A DNA stretch of 37,329 bases from positions 1-37,329 of the forward strand of contig PLBO01000089.1 in assembly GCA_003134555.1 (NCBI GenBank). The letters run 5' to 3'. Origin of the DNA: Actinomycetota bacterium (lineage in GTDB: Bacteria > Actinomycetota > Acidimicrobiia > IMCC26256 > PALSA-610). The notes below the pieces were generated by a model. It searched no databases. It was not told the DNA's origin and saw nothing but the letters and a program-made list of their open reading frames with translations. This document shows, piece after piece, positions 15,087 through 22,701 of the stretch (position 1 is its first letter; each line of letters opens with the position of its first letter). A program made the position numbers and the translations under genes.

Positions 15087-15593
15087 TTGGCGAACAGCGG
15101 GGCGCGGGTCGGCGAACGATTGCGGGCGATCCGGCGCCAAAAAGGTTTGTCGCTGCACGACGTCGAGGCGCGTTCGAGCCTCGAGTTCAAAGCGTCGGTG
15201 CTCGGAGCGTACGAACGTGGTGAGCGCGCGATCTCGGTGCCGCGATTGCTTCGCCTCGCGGAGATCTACGAGGTTCCGGCCGACCAGCTCCTGCCACGTG
15301 AGCTCGAGGGCGAGATCAGCCTCGTCGAGACCGGCGGCACCAACGGCCTGGATCTGAACGCCAAGTTCACCATCGACCTGGTGCGCCTGCACGAGCTCGA
15401 CGATCCCGACGCCCACATCCTCGATCGGTTTGCAACCTCGCTGCAGCGCGAGCGCCAGGACTTCAACGGTCGCATGCTCACGATCCGGCGTTCCGACCTC
15501 CGGGTCCTCGCGTCGTGCATGGGTCGCAGCCTCGACGAGCTCGGCTCCCGGCTCGAGCAGCTCGGCCTGCGGGCGTCCGCAACGGCTGGCTAG
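15087..15593 (+). CDS. bldD: BldD-like XRE-family regulator with c-di-GMP-binding motif
   Basis: This 168-residue protein matches BldD over its length. The N-terminal XRE DNA-binding domain reads RVGERLRAIRRQKGLSLHDV, then VLGAYERGERAISVPRLLRLAEIYEVPADQLLP. The C-terminal domain has LDRFATSLQRERQDFNGRML. It keeps the BldD c-di-GMP signature R-x-D-(x8)-R-x-x-D as R123-Q-D125...R134-R-S-D137; Streptomyces BldD has RGD-x8-RQDD. I chose the TTG at 15087 because GAGGGAG (15073-15079) is 7 nt upstream and the length then equals BldD. A GTG at 15036 would add 17 residues. In Streptomyces, BldD with c-di-GMP represses development. The role here is unknown. Confidence 0.85.
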   Translation: MANSGARVGERLRAIRRQKGLSLHDVEARSSLEFKASVLGAYERGERAISVPRLLRLAEIYEVPADQLLPRELEGEISLVETGGTNGLDLNAKFTIDLVRLHELDDPDAHILDRFATSLQRERQDFNGRMLTIRRSDLRVLASCMGRSLDELGSRLEQLGLRASATAG

Positions 15594-15602
15594 GGCCTTC
15601 CT

Positions 15603-15650
15603 GCTTTCGAAATCACGGTTCGGGAAGTTCCGGGCTTTCGAACGGTTCGG
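15603..15650 (+). repeat. Paired GCTTTCGAA / CGGTTCGG repeats upstream of phoH
   Basis: GCTTTCGAA occurs at 15603-15611 and 15634-15642, and CGGTTCGG at 15616-15623 and 15643-15650. The second copy forms a perfect 11-bp palindrome, CGAACGGTTCG (15639-15649), just upstream of a candidate -10. It looks like a pair of regulator sites. Confidence 0.5.
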
Positions 15651-15667
15651 ATCACCGCCGGCTCGAC

Positions 15668-15673
15668 TACCCT
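15668..15673 (+). promoter_or_regulatory. Candidate -10 box (TACCCT) of the phoH operon
   Basis: TACCCT fits TANNNT and ends 10 nt before the TTG at 15684. The -35 position overlaps the palindrome CGAACGGTTCG and has no clear hexamer. Confidence 0.35.
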
Positions 15674-15683
15674 CGCGCGCACT

Positions 15684-16673
15684 TTGGCACGCTCGCACGC
15701 CATCAGCCCCGCTCCCGGCAATCAGGATCAGGACGCGTCCGTGAAGATCCTCGTGCCGGGCAATCACCTCATGGTCGGGCTGCTCGGACAGCGCGACGAG
15801 CTGCTGCGGATCGTCGAAGCCGAATTCGCCGTCCACATCCTCGTCCGCGGCAACGAGATCAACATCACCGGCAAGGGCGACGAGGTCGATCGGGTCGGCC
15901 GGCTCTTCGAGGAGATGGTCGTGCTGCTCGAGCAGGGCCACGAGCTCGACCGCGAGAACCTCGGACGCTCCATCGAGATGATGAAGGCCGATCAGCGACC
16001 GACCGACGTGCTCGGCACCGAAGTGATGCGCGGTCGCAAGACGATCCGCCCGAAGACGGCGGGCCAGAAGCGCTACGTCGACGCGGTGCGCGACCACACG
16101 GTGACGTTCGCGATCGGCCCGGCGGGTACGGGCAAGAGCTACCTCGCGGTCGCACTCGCGGTGCAGGCGCTACAGGCGAAGGAAGTGAATCGCATCATCC
16201 TCACCCGCCCGGCGGTCGAGGCCGGCGAGCGGCTGGGTTTCCTGCCCGGCGACATGCTCCAGAAGGTCGATCCCTACCTGCGCCCGCTCTACGACGCGCT
16301 GTACGACATGGTCGAGCCCGAGGTCGTGGTCCGGCTGATGGAGCGGGGGACGATCGAGGTCGCGCCGCTCGCGTACATGCGCGGCCGGACGCTGAACGAC
16401 TCGTTCATCATCTTGGACGAGGCGCAGAACACGACGCCCGAGCAGATGAAGATGTTCCTGACCCGGCTCGGGTTCGGATCGAAGGTCGTCGTCACGGGCG
16501 ACGTCACCCAGATCGATCTGCCTGAGGGACGCGGCCGTTCCGGGCTCTTGCAGGTGCGCGGAGTGCTCGAAGAGATCGACGGCCTGGTGTTCGTCGAGCT
16601 CGATTCGCACGACGTCGTCCGGCATCGCATCGTGCAGGACATCGTCGACGCCTACGAACGTCACCAGAAGTGA
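15684..16673 (+). CDS. phoH: PhoH-family ATPase (PhoH-like RNA-metabolism protein)
   Basis: The protein has up to 329 residues: an N-terminal KH-like part ([22 protein letters not shown]...[15 protein letters not shown]) and the PhoH P-loop ATPase domain. Walker A is [14 protein letters not shown], the central motif is [20 protein letters not shown] and Walker B is [21 protein letters not shown], followed by [20 protein letters not shown]. The start is uncertain. TTG at 15684 follows the -10 box. GTG at 15741 (VKILVPG) has AGGA 7 nt upstream and begins the conserved region. It is cotranscribed with ybeY and corC, a conserved group tied to rRNA maturation and RNA turnover. Its TGA overlaps the GTG of a 12-codon leader frame (GTGA). 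Confidence 0.94.
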   Translation: MARSHAISPAPGNQDQDASVKILVPGNHLMVGLLGQRDELLRIVEAEFAVHILVRGNEINITGKGDEVDRVGRLFEEMVVLLEQGHELDRENLGRSIEMMKADQRPTDVLGTEVMRGRKTIRPKTAGQKRYVDAVRDHTVTFAIGPAGTGKSYLAVALAVQALQAKEVNRIILTRPAVEAGERLGFLPGDMLQKVDPYLRPLYDALYDMVEPEVVVRLMERGTIEVAPLAYMRGRTLNDSFIILDEAQNTTPEQMKMFLTRLGFGSKVVVTGDVTQIDLPEGRGRSGLLQVRGVLEEIDGLVFVELDSHDVVRHRIVQDIVDAYERHQK

Positions 16674-16708
16674 GACGACAGCGGAGCGACCGCGGGGGAG
16701 CGGAGTGA
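16670..16708 (+). promoter_or_regulatory. Putative 12-codon leader ORF between phoH and ybeY ([12 protein letters not shown])
   Basis: GTG at 16670 overlaps the phoH stop (GTGA). The frame reads [12 protein letters not shown] and stops with a TGA overlapping the ybeY ATG (TGATG, 16706-16710). The start VR-x-QRS matches the leaders before hrcA and uppS. GGGGGAG (16694-16700) inside it serves as Shine-Dalgarno for ybeY. Confidence 0.35.
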
Positions 16709-17250
16709 TGGAGACGGAGTCGCCGTCGGTGTTCGGCGCCGACGAGCAACACGACGTGGAGGTCGACGTTCCGCGCTGGGTGCGCCTCGCGCGCCTCGCG
16801 CTCGAGAGCGAGCGCGTCAACGAGCGGTTCGGTACCGACGTCGAGATGTCGTTGATGTTCGTCGACGAGTCGACGATCGCCGAGCTCAACGTCCGGTTCC
16901 TCGGTGGCGACGGCCCGACCGACGTGCTCTCGTTCCCCCTCGACGAGGAGCTGCCGCCCGCCGGGCGTTCGCCCGACCAGGGTGGCCGCGGGCCGGGCTC
17001 GCCGTCGGATCCGGGCGATCCTCCCGCGCTGCTCGGCGACGTGATCGTGTGCCCGACGGTCGCCGGGCGCCAGGCGCTCGAACGGGGCGTGCCGGCCGAC
17101 GACGAGATCGCGTTGCTCGTCGTCCACGGCGTGTTGCACCTGCTCGACTACGACCACGCGGAACCCGAGGAGACGGCCGCGATGCGCCGGCGCGAGCAGG
17201 AGTTGCTCGCGCGTTTCCGCGAGGTCGAGCGTGAGGCGGACGGGGAATAG
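16708..17250 (+). CDS. ybeY: YbeY, endoribonuclease / rRNA maturation factor
   Basis: This 180-residue metal-dependent RNase is involved in 16S rRNA 3'-end maturation and ribosome quality control. The metal-binding motif is VHGVLHLLDYDHAEPEE (about residues 139-155), the H-x3-H-x5-H of the family, with Asp where Gly is common. The core LNVRFLGGDGPTDVLSFPLDE is typical. A Gly/Pro/Ser-rich insertion of about 25 residues (PAGRSPDQGGRGPGSPSDPG) separates the core from LLGDVIVCP and is probably a loop. ATG at 16708 is preferred because of GGGGGAG 7 nt upstream; GTG at 16705 is adjacent. It follows phoH through a short leader frame. Confidence 0.94.
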   Translation: METESPSVFGADEQHDVEVDVPRWVRLARLALESERVNERFGTDVEMSLMFVDESTIAELNVRFLGGDGPTDVLSFPLDEELPPAGRSPDQGGRGPGSPSDPGDPPALLGDVIVCPTVAGRQALERGVPADDEIALLVVHGVLHLLDYDHAEPEETAAMRRREQELLARFREVEREADGE

Positions 17251-17277
17251 ATCCGTGGGACGCGGCGCACCCCCAGA

Positions 17278-17283
17278 TACCGT
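17278..17283 (+). promoter_or_regulatory. Candidate -10 box (TACCGT) upstream of the CorC-like gene
   Basis: TACCGT ends 10 nt before an ATG (17294) that opens a 10-codon leader frame. It lies in the 72-nt gap after ybeY. No -35 is clear. Confidence 0.35.
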
Positions 17284-17293
17284 TTCGTCGTCT

Positions 17294-17326
17294 ATGAGGG
17301 CGCGCGCGCCGGAAGCTTTCGCATGA
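17294..17326 (+). promoter_or_regulatory. Putative 10-codon leader ORF before the CorC-like gene (MRARAPEAFA)
   Basis: ATG at 17294 opens MRARAPEAFA, ending with a TGA that overlaps the downstream ATG (ATGA, 17323-17326). It lies 10 nt after a TANNNT box, so it may be translated from a nearly leaderless mRNA and coupled to the gene. The peptide is not similar to the VRxQRS leaders beyond M-R. Confidence 0.35.
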
Positions 17327-18606
17327 ACGCCCTGGCCATCGTCGTCGTTGCAGTGCTCTGGACGTTCTCCGGCGTGCTCTCGCTCGCGGAGACGGCGTTC
17401 ACGCGCGCCAGCCGGATCCGGCTGCTCGCGGCGGACGAGGAAGGCGACAAGCGCGCCCGGCGGGTGTTGCGGCTGCTCGAGCACCCGGAGCAGACACTCA
17501 ACAGCATCCTGCTGCTCCTGCTCGGTTGCCAGATGATCGGCGCGACCATCCTCGGAACGGTTCTCGAGCCGTCGCTCGGCGCCGCGGGCATCGCGGTCGG
17601 CATCGTCACCGAGATCTTCGTCGTCTTCACATTGTTCGAGGTGGTGCCGAAGACCTTCGCGCTGCAGCACAGCGATCGCACCGCGCTCGCGATCTCACCG
17701 CTGCTCGTTTGGGTCACGCGGTTCTGGCCGCTGCGCATGCTGTCCGGGCTGTTCATTGGTTTCGCGAACATCGTGTTGCCGGGCAAGGGGCTGCGCCACG
17801 GCCCGTTCACAACGGAGGCCGAGATCCTGACGATGGCCGACGTCGCCGCCCAGCAGGCGACGATCGAGACCGAAGAGCGCGAGCTCATCCACTCGATCTT
17901 CGAGTTCGGTGACACCGTGGTGCGCGAGGTGATGCTTCCCCGTACCGACATGGTGGCGGTCGAGGCCGACGCGACCATCGACGAGGCGATCGGGACCGCG
18001 ATCGAGGCCGGAAAATCGCGGCTCCCCGCGTACGAGGACACGACCGACAACATCGTCGGGCTGGTGTTCCTGAAGGATCTCGTCGCGCGCAGCGCGGCGG
18101 GTCAAGGCGCCGAGCCGGTGCGGGAGAGCCTCCGGTCGGCGCATTTCGTGCCCGAGTCGAAGCGGGTCGCCGAGCTCCTGCGCGAGATGCAGACCGAGAA
18201 GTTCCACATGGCGATCGTCGTCGACGAGTACGGCGGCACCGCGGGCCTCGTCACCATGGAGGATCTGCTCGAGGAGATCGTCGGCGAGATCACCGACGAG
18301 TACGACCTGCCCGAGCCGGTCGTCGAACTGCTGGCGAACGGAGTGCTCCGTGTGCCCGGCCGGACACCGATCGACGAGGTGAACGAGTTGCTCGCCGTCG
18401 ACCTGCCGCAAGAGGAATGGGACACCGTCGGCGGGCTGGTGTTCAACACGCTCGGGCACGTCCCGATCGAGGGCGAGTGCCTGCAGGCCGACGGGTTGGA
18501 GTTCTGCGCGGAGCGTGTGCAGGGCCGGCGCATCGTGTCGGTGATCATCACGCGTCTCGACATCCGTGGCGAGGAACTTCCCGGCGCCGCGGAACACGAC
18601 GAATGA
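17323..18606 (+). CDS. CorC/HlyC-type membrane protein (CNNM + CBS + CorC_HlyC domains)
   Basis: This 427-residue protein has an N-terminal CNNM transmembrane domain of about three or four helices (ALAIVVVAVLWTFSGVLSLAETAFTRAS; later LLLLLGCQMIGATIL). Then follow the TEAEILTMADVAAQQATIETEERELIHSIFEFGDTVVREVMLPRTDM linker region, paired CBS domains (about residues 205-335, with FHMAIVVDEYGGTAGLVTMEDLLEEIVGEI) and a C-terminal CorC_HlyC domain. Family members are linked to Mg/Co transport or efflux. The ATG at 17323 overlaps the stop of a 10-codon leader. Its stop overlaps the era ATG (ATGA). ybeY-corC-era is a conserved order. Confidence 0.92.
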   Translation: MNALAIVVVAVLWTFSGVLSLAETAFTRASRIRLLAADEEGDKRARRVLRLLEHPEQTLNSILLLLLGCQMIGATILGTVLEPSLGAAGIAVGIVTEIFVVFTLFEVVPKTFALQHSDRTALAISPLLVWVTRFWPLRMLSGLFIGFANIVLPGKGLRHGPFTTEAEILTMADVAAQQATIETEERELIHSIFEFGDTVVREVMLPRTDMVAVEADATIDEAIGTAIEAGKSRLPAYEDTTDNIVGLVFLKDLVARSAAGQGAEPVRESLRSAHFVPESKRVAELLREMQTEKFHMAIVVDEYGGTAGLVTMEDLLEEIVGEITDEYDLPEPVVELLANGVLRVPGRTPIDEVNELLAVDLPQEEWDTVGGLVFNTLGHVPIEGECLQADGLEFCAERVQGRRIVSVIITRLDIRGEELPGAAEHDE

Positions 18607-19502
18607 GCGACGATTTCCGTTCGGGATTCGTGTCACTGGTCGGGCGACCGAATGTGGGGAAGTCGACGCTGCTCAATCAGATCGTGGGGCAGAAGGTCTC
18701 GATCGTCTCCGACCGGCCCCAGACGACGCGCACGCAGGTTCGGGGAGTGCGGACCACGCCGACCACTCAGATCGTCTTCCTCGACACGCCCGGCGTGCAC
18801 AAGCCGCGGACGTTGCTCGGCGCACGCGCGAACGACCGCGCGCTCGCAACGTTGGGCGAGGTCGACGTGGTGTGTTTCCTGATCGAGGCCAATGCGCCGA
18901 TCGGACCGGGTGACCGGTTCGTCGCGGCCCGGCTCGCCGAGGTCGACACGCCGGTCGTGCTCGCGGTGAACAAGGTCGACCTCGCGTCGCGCGATCAGAT
19001 CGTCGATCACTTGGCCGAGGCGTCGGGGGAGCTCGGTGACTTCGCCGCCTACGTGCCGCTCTCGGCGCGTGCCGGCGACGGCGTCGACGCGCTGCTCGGC
19101 GAGCTGGAGACGCGCCTGCCCGCCGGACCGCACTACTACCCCGAGGGCGTGGTCTCCGACCAGCCCGAATCGTTCCTCGCGGCCGAGCTCTTACGCGAGC
19201 AACTGCTCGCGATGGCGCGCGAGGAGCTCCCGCATTCGATCGCCGTCACCACCGACGAGTTGGAGGAACGGGAGACGGCCGACGGACCACTGCTCGTCGT
19301 GCGCATCGTGGTGCGCGTCGAGCGCGATTCGCAGAAGGGGATCGTGATCGGCCGCGGCGGTGCGGTGCTGAAAGCCGCGGGAACGGCGGCCCGGCTCGAG
19401 CTGGAAGCCCTGCTGGGGACGCGGGTTCACCTCGAGACGCGGGTCAAGGTCGACCCCGATTGGCAGCGCCGGGCGGGAGCCCTCGACCGCCTCGGCCTCT
19501 GA
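18603..19502 (+). CDS. era: Era, ribosome-assembly GTPase
   Basis: This 299-residue GTPase binds the 3' end of 16S rRNA and helps assemble the 30S subunit. G1 is GRPNVGKSTLLNQ, G2 lies in TTRTQVRGV, G3 is DTPGVHKPR and G4 is VNKVDL. The C-terminal KH domain contains VERDSQKGIVIGRGGAVLKAAGTAARLELEALLG. The ATG at 18603 overlaps the corC-like stop (ATGA). Longer in-frame readings run over that gene. It ends the phoH-ybeY-corC-era group; 137 nt without a gene follow. Confidence 0.97.
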   Translation: MSDDFRSGFVSLVGRPNVGKSTLLNQIVGQKVSIVSDRPQTTRTQVRGVRTTPTTQIVFLDTPGVHKPRTLLGARANDRALATLGEVDVVCFLIEANAPIGPGDRFVAARLAEVDTPVVLAVNKVDLASRDQIVDHLAEASGELGDFAAYVPLSARAGDGVDALLGELETRLPAGPHYYPEGVVSDQPESFLAAELLREQLLAMAREELPHSIAVTTDELEERETADGPLLVVRIVVRVERDSQKGIVIGRGGAVLKAAGTAARLELEALLGTRVHLETRVKVDPDWQRRAGALDRLGL

Positions 19503-19531
19503 CCGACCGACGGCGTTCTGCTTGTGATCAT

Positions 19532-19552
19532 GCGCGTGCCACCACGGCGCGC
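19532..19552 (+). terminator. Imperfect GC hairpin after era
   Basis: GCGC (19532-19535) pairs with GCGC (19549-19552) and GCC (19538-19540) with GGC (19546-19548), with a 2-nt bulge and a 5-nt loop. There is no T tract. It may help end era transcripts. Confidence 0.25.
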
Positions 19553-19568
19553 GGTCGGCGTGCCAGAG

Positions 19569-19599
19569 TTGAGTTTCGGAGAATCGACGGCTGTAGAGT
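19569..19599 (+). promoter_or_regulatory. Candidate promoter of the cytochrome oxidase operon
   Basis: TTGAGT (19569-19574) and TAGAGT (19594-19599) are separated by 19 nt, slightly long. The start point would be near 19606, about 34 nt before ctaC, leaving room for the GAGAGAGG ribosome binding site. Confidence 0.4.
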
Positions 19600-19639
19600 C
19601 CGGCCGATCTCCCGCAGAGACTGTCGCCGAGAGAGGCTG

Positions 19640-20764
19640 ATGTTGGACCGCACGCACCGGTTCCGGCGCGCAGGCGCGACTGCCGCCATCGCGTTCGCCG
19701 TCGTCACGCTCGCGAGCTGTGGTGACAGCACGGGGCCGCGGAACAAGCAGAACGCGCTGCGTCCGGCCGGGAAGTACTCGCGCCAGATCCTGCACCTCAC
19801 CGAGCCGTTCTTCTGGATCGCGGTGATCGTCGGCCTCGGCGTGATCGGCGGCACCTTTTTCGTCGCGTTGCGCTTCCGCGAGAAGCCGGGCGAAGAGCGC
19901 GCGGTGAAGCAGGTGCACGGCAACACCGCCCTCGAGATCAGCTGGACGGTGATCCCGGCGGTCATCCTCGCGGTGATGGCCGTACCGACCGTCGCCACGA
20001 TCTTCAGCCTGGCCAAGAAACCCACCGGCAGCAACGTCGTGAACGTCACCGTCACGGCGCGACAGTGGTGGTGGCAATTCCATTACGACGACGCCGGCAA
20101 CGGGGTCGAGACCGCGAACGAGCTGCACATCCCCGTCGGCGCGCCGATTTCGCTGACGTTGCAGGGCCCGCCCGCGTGCTCGCCGGCGCCGTGTTACGCC
20201 AACGGCGTGATCCACTCGTTCTGGGTCCCCGAGCTCAACGGCAAGAAGGACGTCGTTCCCGGCCGCAAGCAGTTCCTGAAGCTCGAAGCCGACAAGCCGG
20301 GCATCTATCTCGGGCAATGCGCGGAGTACTGCGGGCTGTCGCACGCCGACATGCGGCTTCGGGTGATCGCCCAGTCCCCGGCCGACTACCAGGCCTGGGT
20401 GCAGAGCCAGAAGGCGCAGAAGGTCTCCGTGGCAGCATTGGAGGCCGGCGTCAACAACCCGACCTATCAATGCGCGAGTTGCCACAGCTTCAAGTCGGAT
20501 ACGGCCGGCGCGGTCGCTCCGAACCTCACTCACCTCGCCGACCGCACCGCGTTCGCGGGCGACAAGTACCTGCTCAACTACGACAATCTCTGGCGCTGGG
20601 TCTACGACGCGCCCAGCCGCAAGCCGATGGGCAAGCTGGTCCAGCACATGCCGAACTTCAGTCAGGCGAACATGAGCCCGGCGGAGGCACAGAAGATCGC
20701 GTGCTTCCTCTTGACCAACACCGCCACCAACCCGAAACCGCCGTCGGAGTGTGCAGCCAAATGA
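19640..20764 (+). CDS. ctaC: Cytochrome c oxidase subunit II with fused cytochrome c (caa3-type CtaC)
   Basis: This 374-residue lipoprotein has a lipobox L-A-S-C with Cys27 after a hydrophobic signal. A second membrane helix follows, near IPAVILAVMAVPTVATIF. The cupredoxin domain carries the CuA site: VIHSFWVPEL, then C227-A-E-Y-C231-G-L-S-H235-A-D-M238. The C-terminal domain is a class I cytochrome c with C278-A-S-C-H282 and a likely Met ligand in LVQHMPNF. This is the caa3 layout, in which the fused cytochrome passes electrons to CuA. The ATG at 19640 follows GAGAGAGG. Its stop overlaps ctaD (ATGA). Confidence 0.95.
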   Translation: MLDRTHRFRRAGATAAIAFAVVTLASCGDSTGPRNKQNALRPAGKYSRQILHLTEPFFWIAVIVGLGVIGGTFFVALRFREKPGEERAVKQVHGNTALEISWTVIPAVILAVMAVPTVATIFSLAKKPTGSNVVNVTVTARQWWWQFHYDDAGNGVETANELHIPVGAPISLTLQGPPACSPAPCYANGVIHSFWVPELNGKKDVVPGRKQFLKLEADKPGIYLGQCAEYCGLSHADMRLRVIAQSPADYQAWVQSQKAQKVSVAALEAGVNNPTYQCASCHSFKSDTAGAVAPNLTHLADRTAFAGDKYLLNYDNLWRWVYDAPSRKPMGKLVQHMPNFSQANMSPAEAQKIACFLLTNTATNPKPPSECAAK

Positions 20765-22701
20765 CAACTGTCGAAGACGCCCCCACAGTCGTCCACGCAC
20801 CCGAGCGACACCCACGCATCCTCGAGCGACCGAAGGCGACGACCGGCAAGTTCAGCTGGGTCACCACGGTCGATCACAAGAAGATCGCGATCATGTACGC
20901 CACGCTCGCGCTCTGCTTCTTCGTCGTGGGCGGCATCGAGGCCCTCTTCATCCGCCTCCAGCTCGCGCAGCCCAACGGCACGATCCTGAGCGCGGCGCGC
21001 TACAACGAATTCTTCACGATGCACGGCACGACGATGGTGTTCCTGCTCGGGATGCCGATCGCGGCCGCGTTCGGCAACTACCTCGTACCGCTCATGATCG
21101 GCGCCCGCGACGTCGCGTTCCCGCGGCTCAACATGCTCGGCTTCTGGGTCTTCGCGTTGGGCGGCCTGTTCCTCTATTCGTCGTTCGCGCTCGGCGGCGC
21201 GCCCGACGGCGGTTGGTTCGGCTACGCGCCGCTCACCAGCACGCCGCTCGCCGCCGGTTATCTGCCCGGTCGGGGCGCCGACTTCTGGTGCGTCGGCTTG
21301 ATCATGCTCGGCATCGGTTCCGTCGCGACCGCGGTCAACTTCTTGGTGACGATCCTCAACATGCGCGCACCGGGCATGACCATGATGCGCATGCCGGTGT
21401 TCGTGTGGATGATGCTCGTGATCGCGTTCTTGACGCTCTTCGCGATGCCGCCCGTCACCGCGGCGCTGATCATGGTCTTCATGGACCGCAACTTCCACAC
21501 GAACTTCTTCAACGCGGCGGCCGGTGGCGACCCGTTGATGTATCAAAACCTGTTCTGGATCTTCGGCCACCCCGAGGTGTACATCCTCATCCTCCCGGGC
21601 ATGGGCATCGTCTCCGAGATCCTCCCGGTCTTCTCGCGCAAGCCCCTCTTCGGCTACTCGATCGTCGTGTTCTCGGGAATCGCGATCGGCTTCCTGGGTT
21701 GGGGAGTGTGGGCGCACCACATGTTCGCGTCGGGCCTCGGTCCGGTCGCGGTCTCCGCGTTCGGACTGTCGACGATGCTCATCGCGATCCCGACCGGCGT
21801 GAAGATCTTCAACTGGCTCGCGACGGTGTGGGGAGGCGCGGTTCGGCTTCGAACCCCGATGTTGTTCGCGCTGGGCTTCATCGCGCAGTTCACCGTCGGT
21901 GGACTGTCGGGCGTCATGCACTCGATCGTGCCGAGCGACACGCAACAGACCGACACGTACTTCGTGGTCGCCCACTTCCACTACGTGCTCTTCGGCGGTC
22001 TCGTGTTCGCGGTGTTCGGCGGCTTCTACTACTGGTGGCCGAAGGTGTTCGCCAAGATGCTGAACGAGAAGATGGGCAAGCTGAACTTCTGGCTGATGGT
22101 CATCGGGTTCAACCTGACCTTCTTCCCGATGCACTTCCTCGGATTCGAAGGTCAGCCCCGCCGTACCTACACGTATCCGTCGGGCATGGGTTGGGACACG
22201 ATGAACCTGCTCGCCACGGTCGGCGCGTTCATCATCGCCACCTCGGTCTTGGTGTTCCTCGTGAACGTCATCTACACGACTCGCCGCGGTGAGCGGGTGT
22301 CGCACGACCCGTGGGACGGTCGCACGCTCGAGTGGAGCACCCCGTCGCCGCCGCCCGAGTACAACTTCGCGGTGGTCCCGGTCGTCACTAGCCTCGACGA
22401 CTACTGGCACCGCAAATACACCGAGGACGACGAGGGCCGGCTCGTGAAGCTCCCGGCGGGCGGCGCCGACTACGACGCCGAGCACGTGCCCTCGGGCTTC
22501 GATCCGCACAGCGTCCACATGCCGTCGCCGTCTTACTGGCCGCTGATCTTCGCGCTCGCCTTGCCGATCATGGGCTACGGCTTCGTGTTCAAGAACTGGT
22601 ACCTGCTCGCGGCCGGCGTGATCGTCGGGCTCTTCGGGCTCAACGGTTGGGCGATCGAACCGTCGACCGCGCCCGAGCCGAGCGCGGCGGAGGTCCACTG
22701 A
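20761..22701 (+). CDS. ctaD: Cytochrome c oxidase subunit I (CtaD) with C-terminal extension
   Basis: This 646-residue catalytic subunit holds haem a and the haem a3-CuB centre, reducing O2 and pumping protons. Key stretches are FFTMHGTTMVFLLGMP (haem a ligand), FGHPEVYILILPGMG (CuB His, with the Glu of A1-type oxidases), WAHHMFASG (CuB His pair) and TYFVVAHFHYVLFGG (haem ligands). After the usual end of the 12-helix core (about residue 545) comes a soluble stretch (STPSPPPEYNFAVVPVV). Two more predicted helices follow (YWPLIFALALPIMGYGFVF and WYLLAAGVIVGLFGLNGW), resembling a fused small subunit. ATG at 20761 overlaps ctaC (ATGA). Its stop overlaps ctaE. Confidence 0.96.
   Translation: MTTVEDAPTVVHAPERHPRILERPKATTGKFSWVTTVDHKKIAIMYATLALCFFVVGGIEALFIRLQLAQPNGTILSAARYNEFFTMHGTTMVFLLGMPIAAAFGNYLVPLMIGARDVAFPRLNMLGFWVFALGGLFLYSSFALGGAPDGGWFGYAPLTSTPLAAGYLPGRGADFWCVGLIMLGIGSVATAVNFLVTILNMRAPGMTMMRMPVFVWMMLVIAFLTLFAMPPVTAALIMVFMDRNFHTNFFNAAAGGDPLMYQNLFWIFGHPEVYILILPGMGIVSEILPVFSRKPLFGYSIVVFSGIAIGFLGWGVWAHHMFASGLGPVAVSAFGLSTMLIAIPTGVKIFNWLATVWGGAVRLRTPMLFALGFIAQFTVGGLSGVMHSIVPSDTQQTDTYFVVAHFHYVLFGGLVFAVFGGFYYWWPKVFAKMLNEKMGKLNFWLMVIGFNLTFFPMHFLGFEGQPRRTYTYPSGMGWDTMNLLATVGAFIIATSVLVFLVNVIYTTRRGERVSHDPWDGRTLEWSTPSPPPEYNFAVVPVVTSLDDYWHRKYTEDDEGRLVKLPAGGADYDAEHVPSGFDPHSVHMPSPSYWPLIFALALPIMGYGFVFKNWYLLAAGVIVGLFGLNGWAIEPSTAPEPSAAEVH

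Noticed and set aside
14948-15223. Frame MAELEAMGSMTFTERAV... across the bldD upstream region as a small gene.
   Set aside because: The first residues look protein-like, but the rest is Arg/Gly-rich, runs into bldD in another frame, and the region reads better as a promoter.
15639-15649. CGAACGGTTCG before phoH as a LexA (SOS) box.
   Set aside because: The actinobacterial SOS box has a 4-nt centre (CGAAC-N4-GTTCG); here the centre is 1 nt.
20662-22698. A 678-residue open frame antisense to ctaD, and other long antisense frames (e.g. 31753-32997 and 34696-36186).
   Set aside because: They are low-complexity Arg/Glu/Asp/His-rich translations of the strand opposite conserved genes, as expected at high G+C. 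No family motifs or ribosome sites support them.
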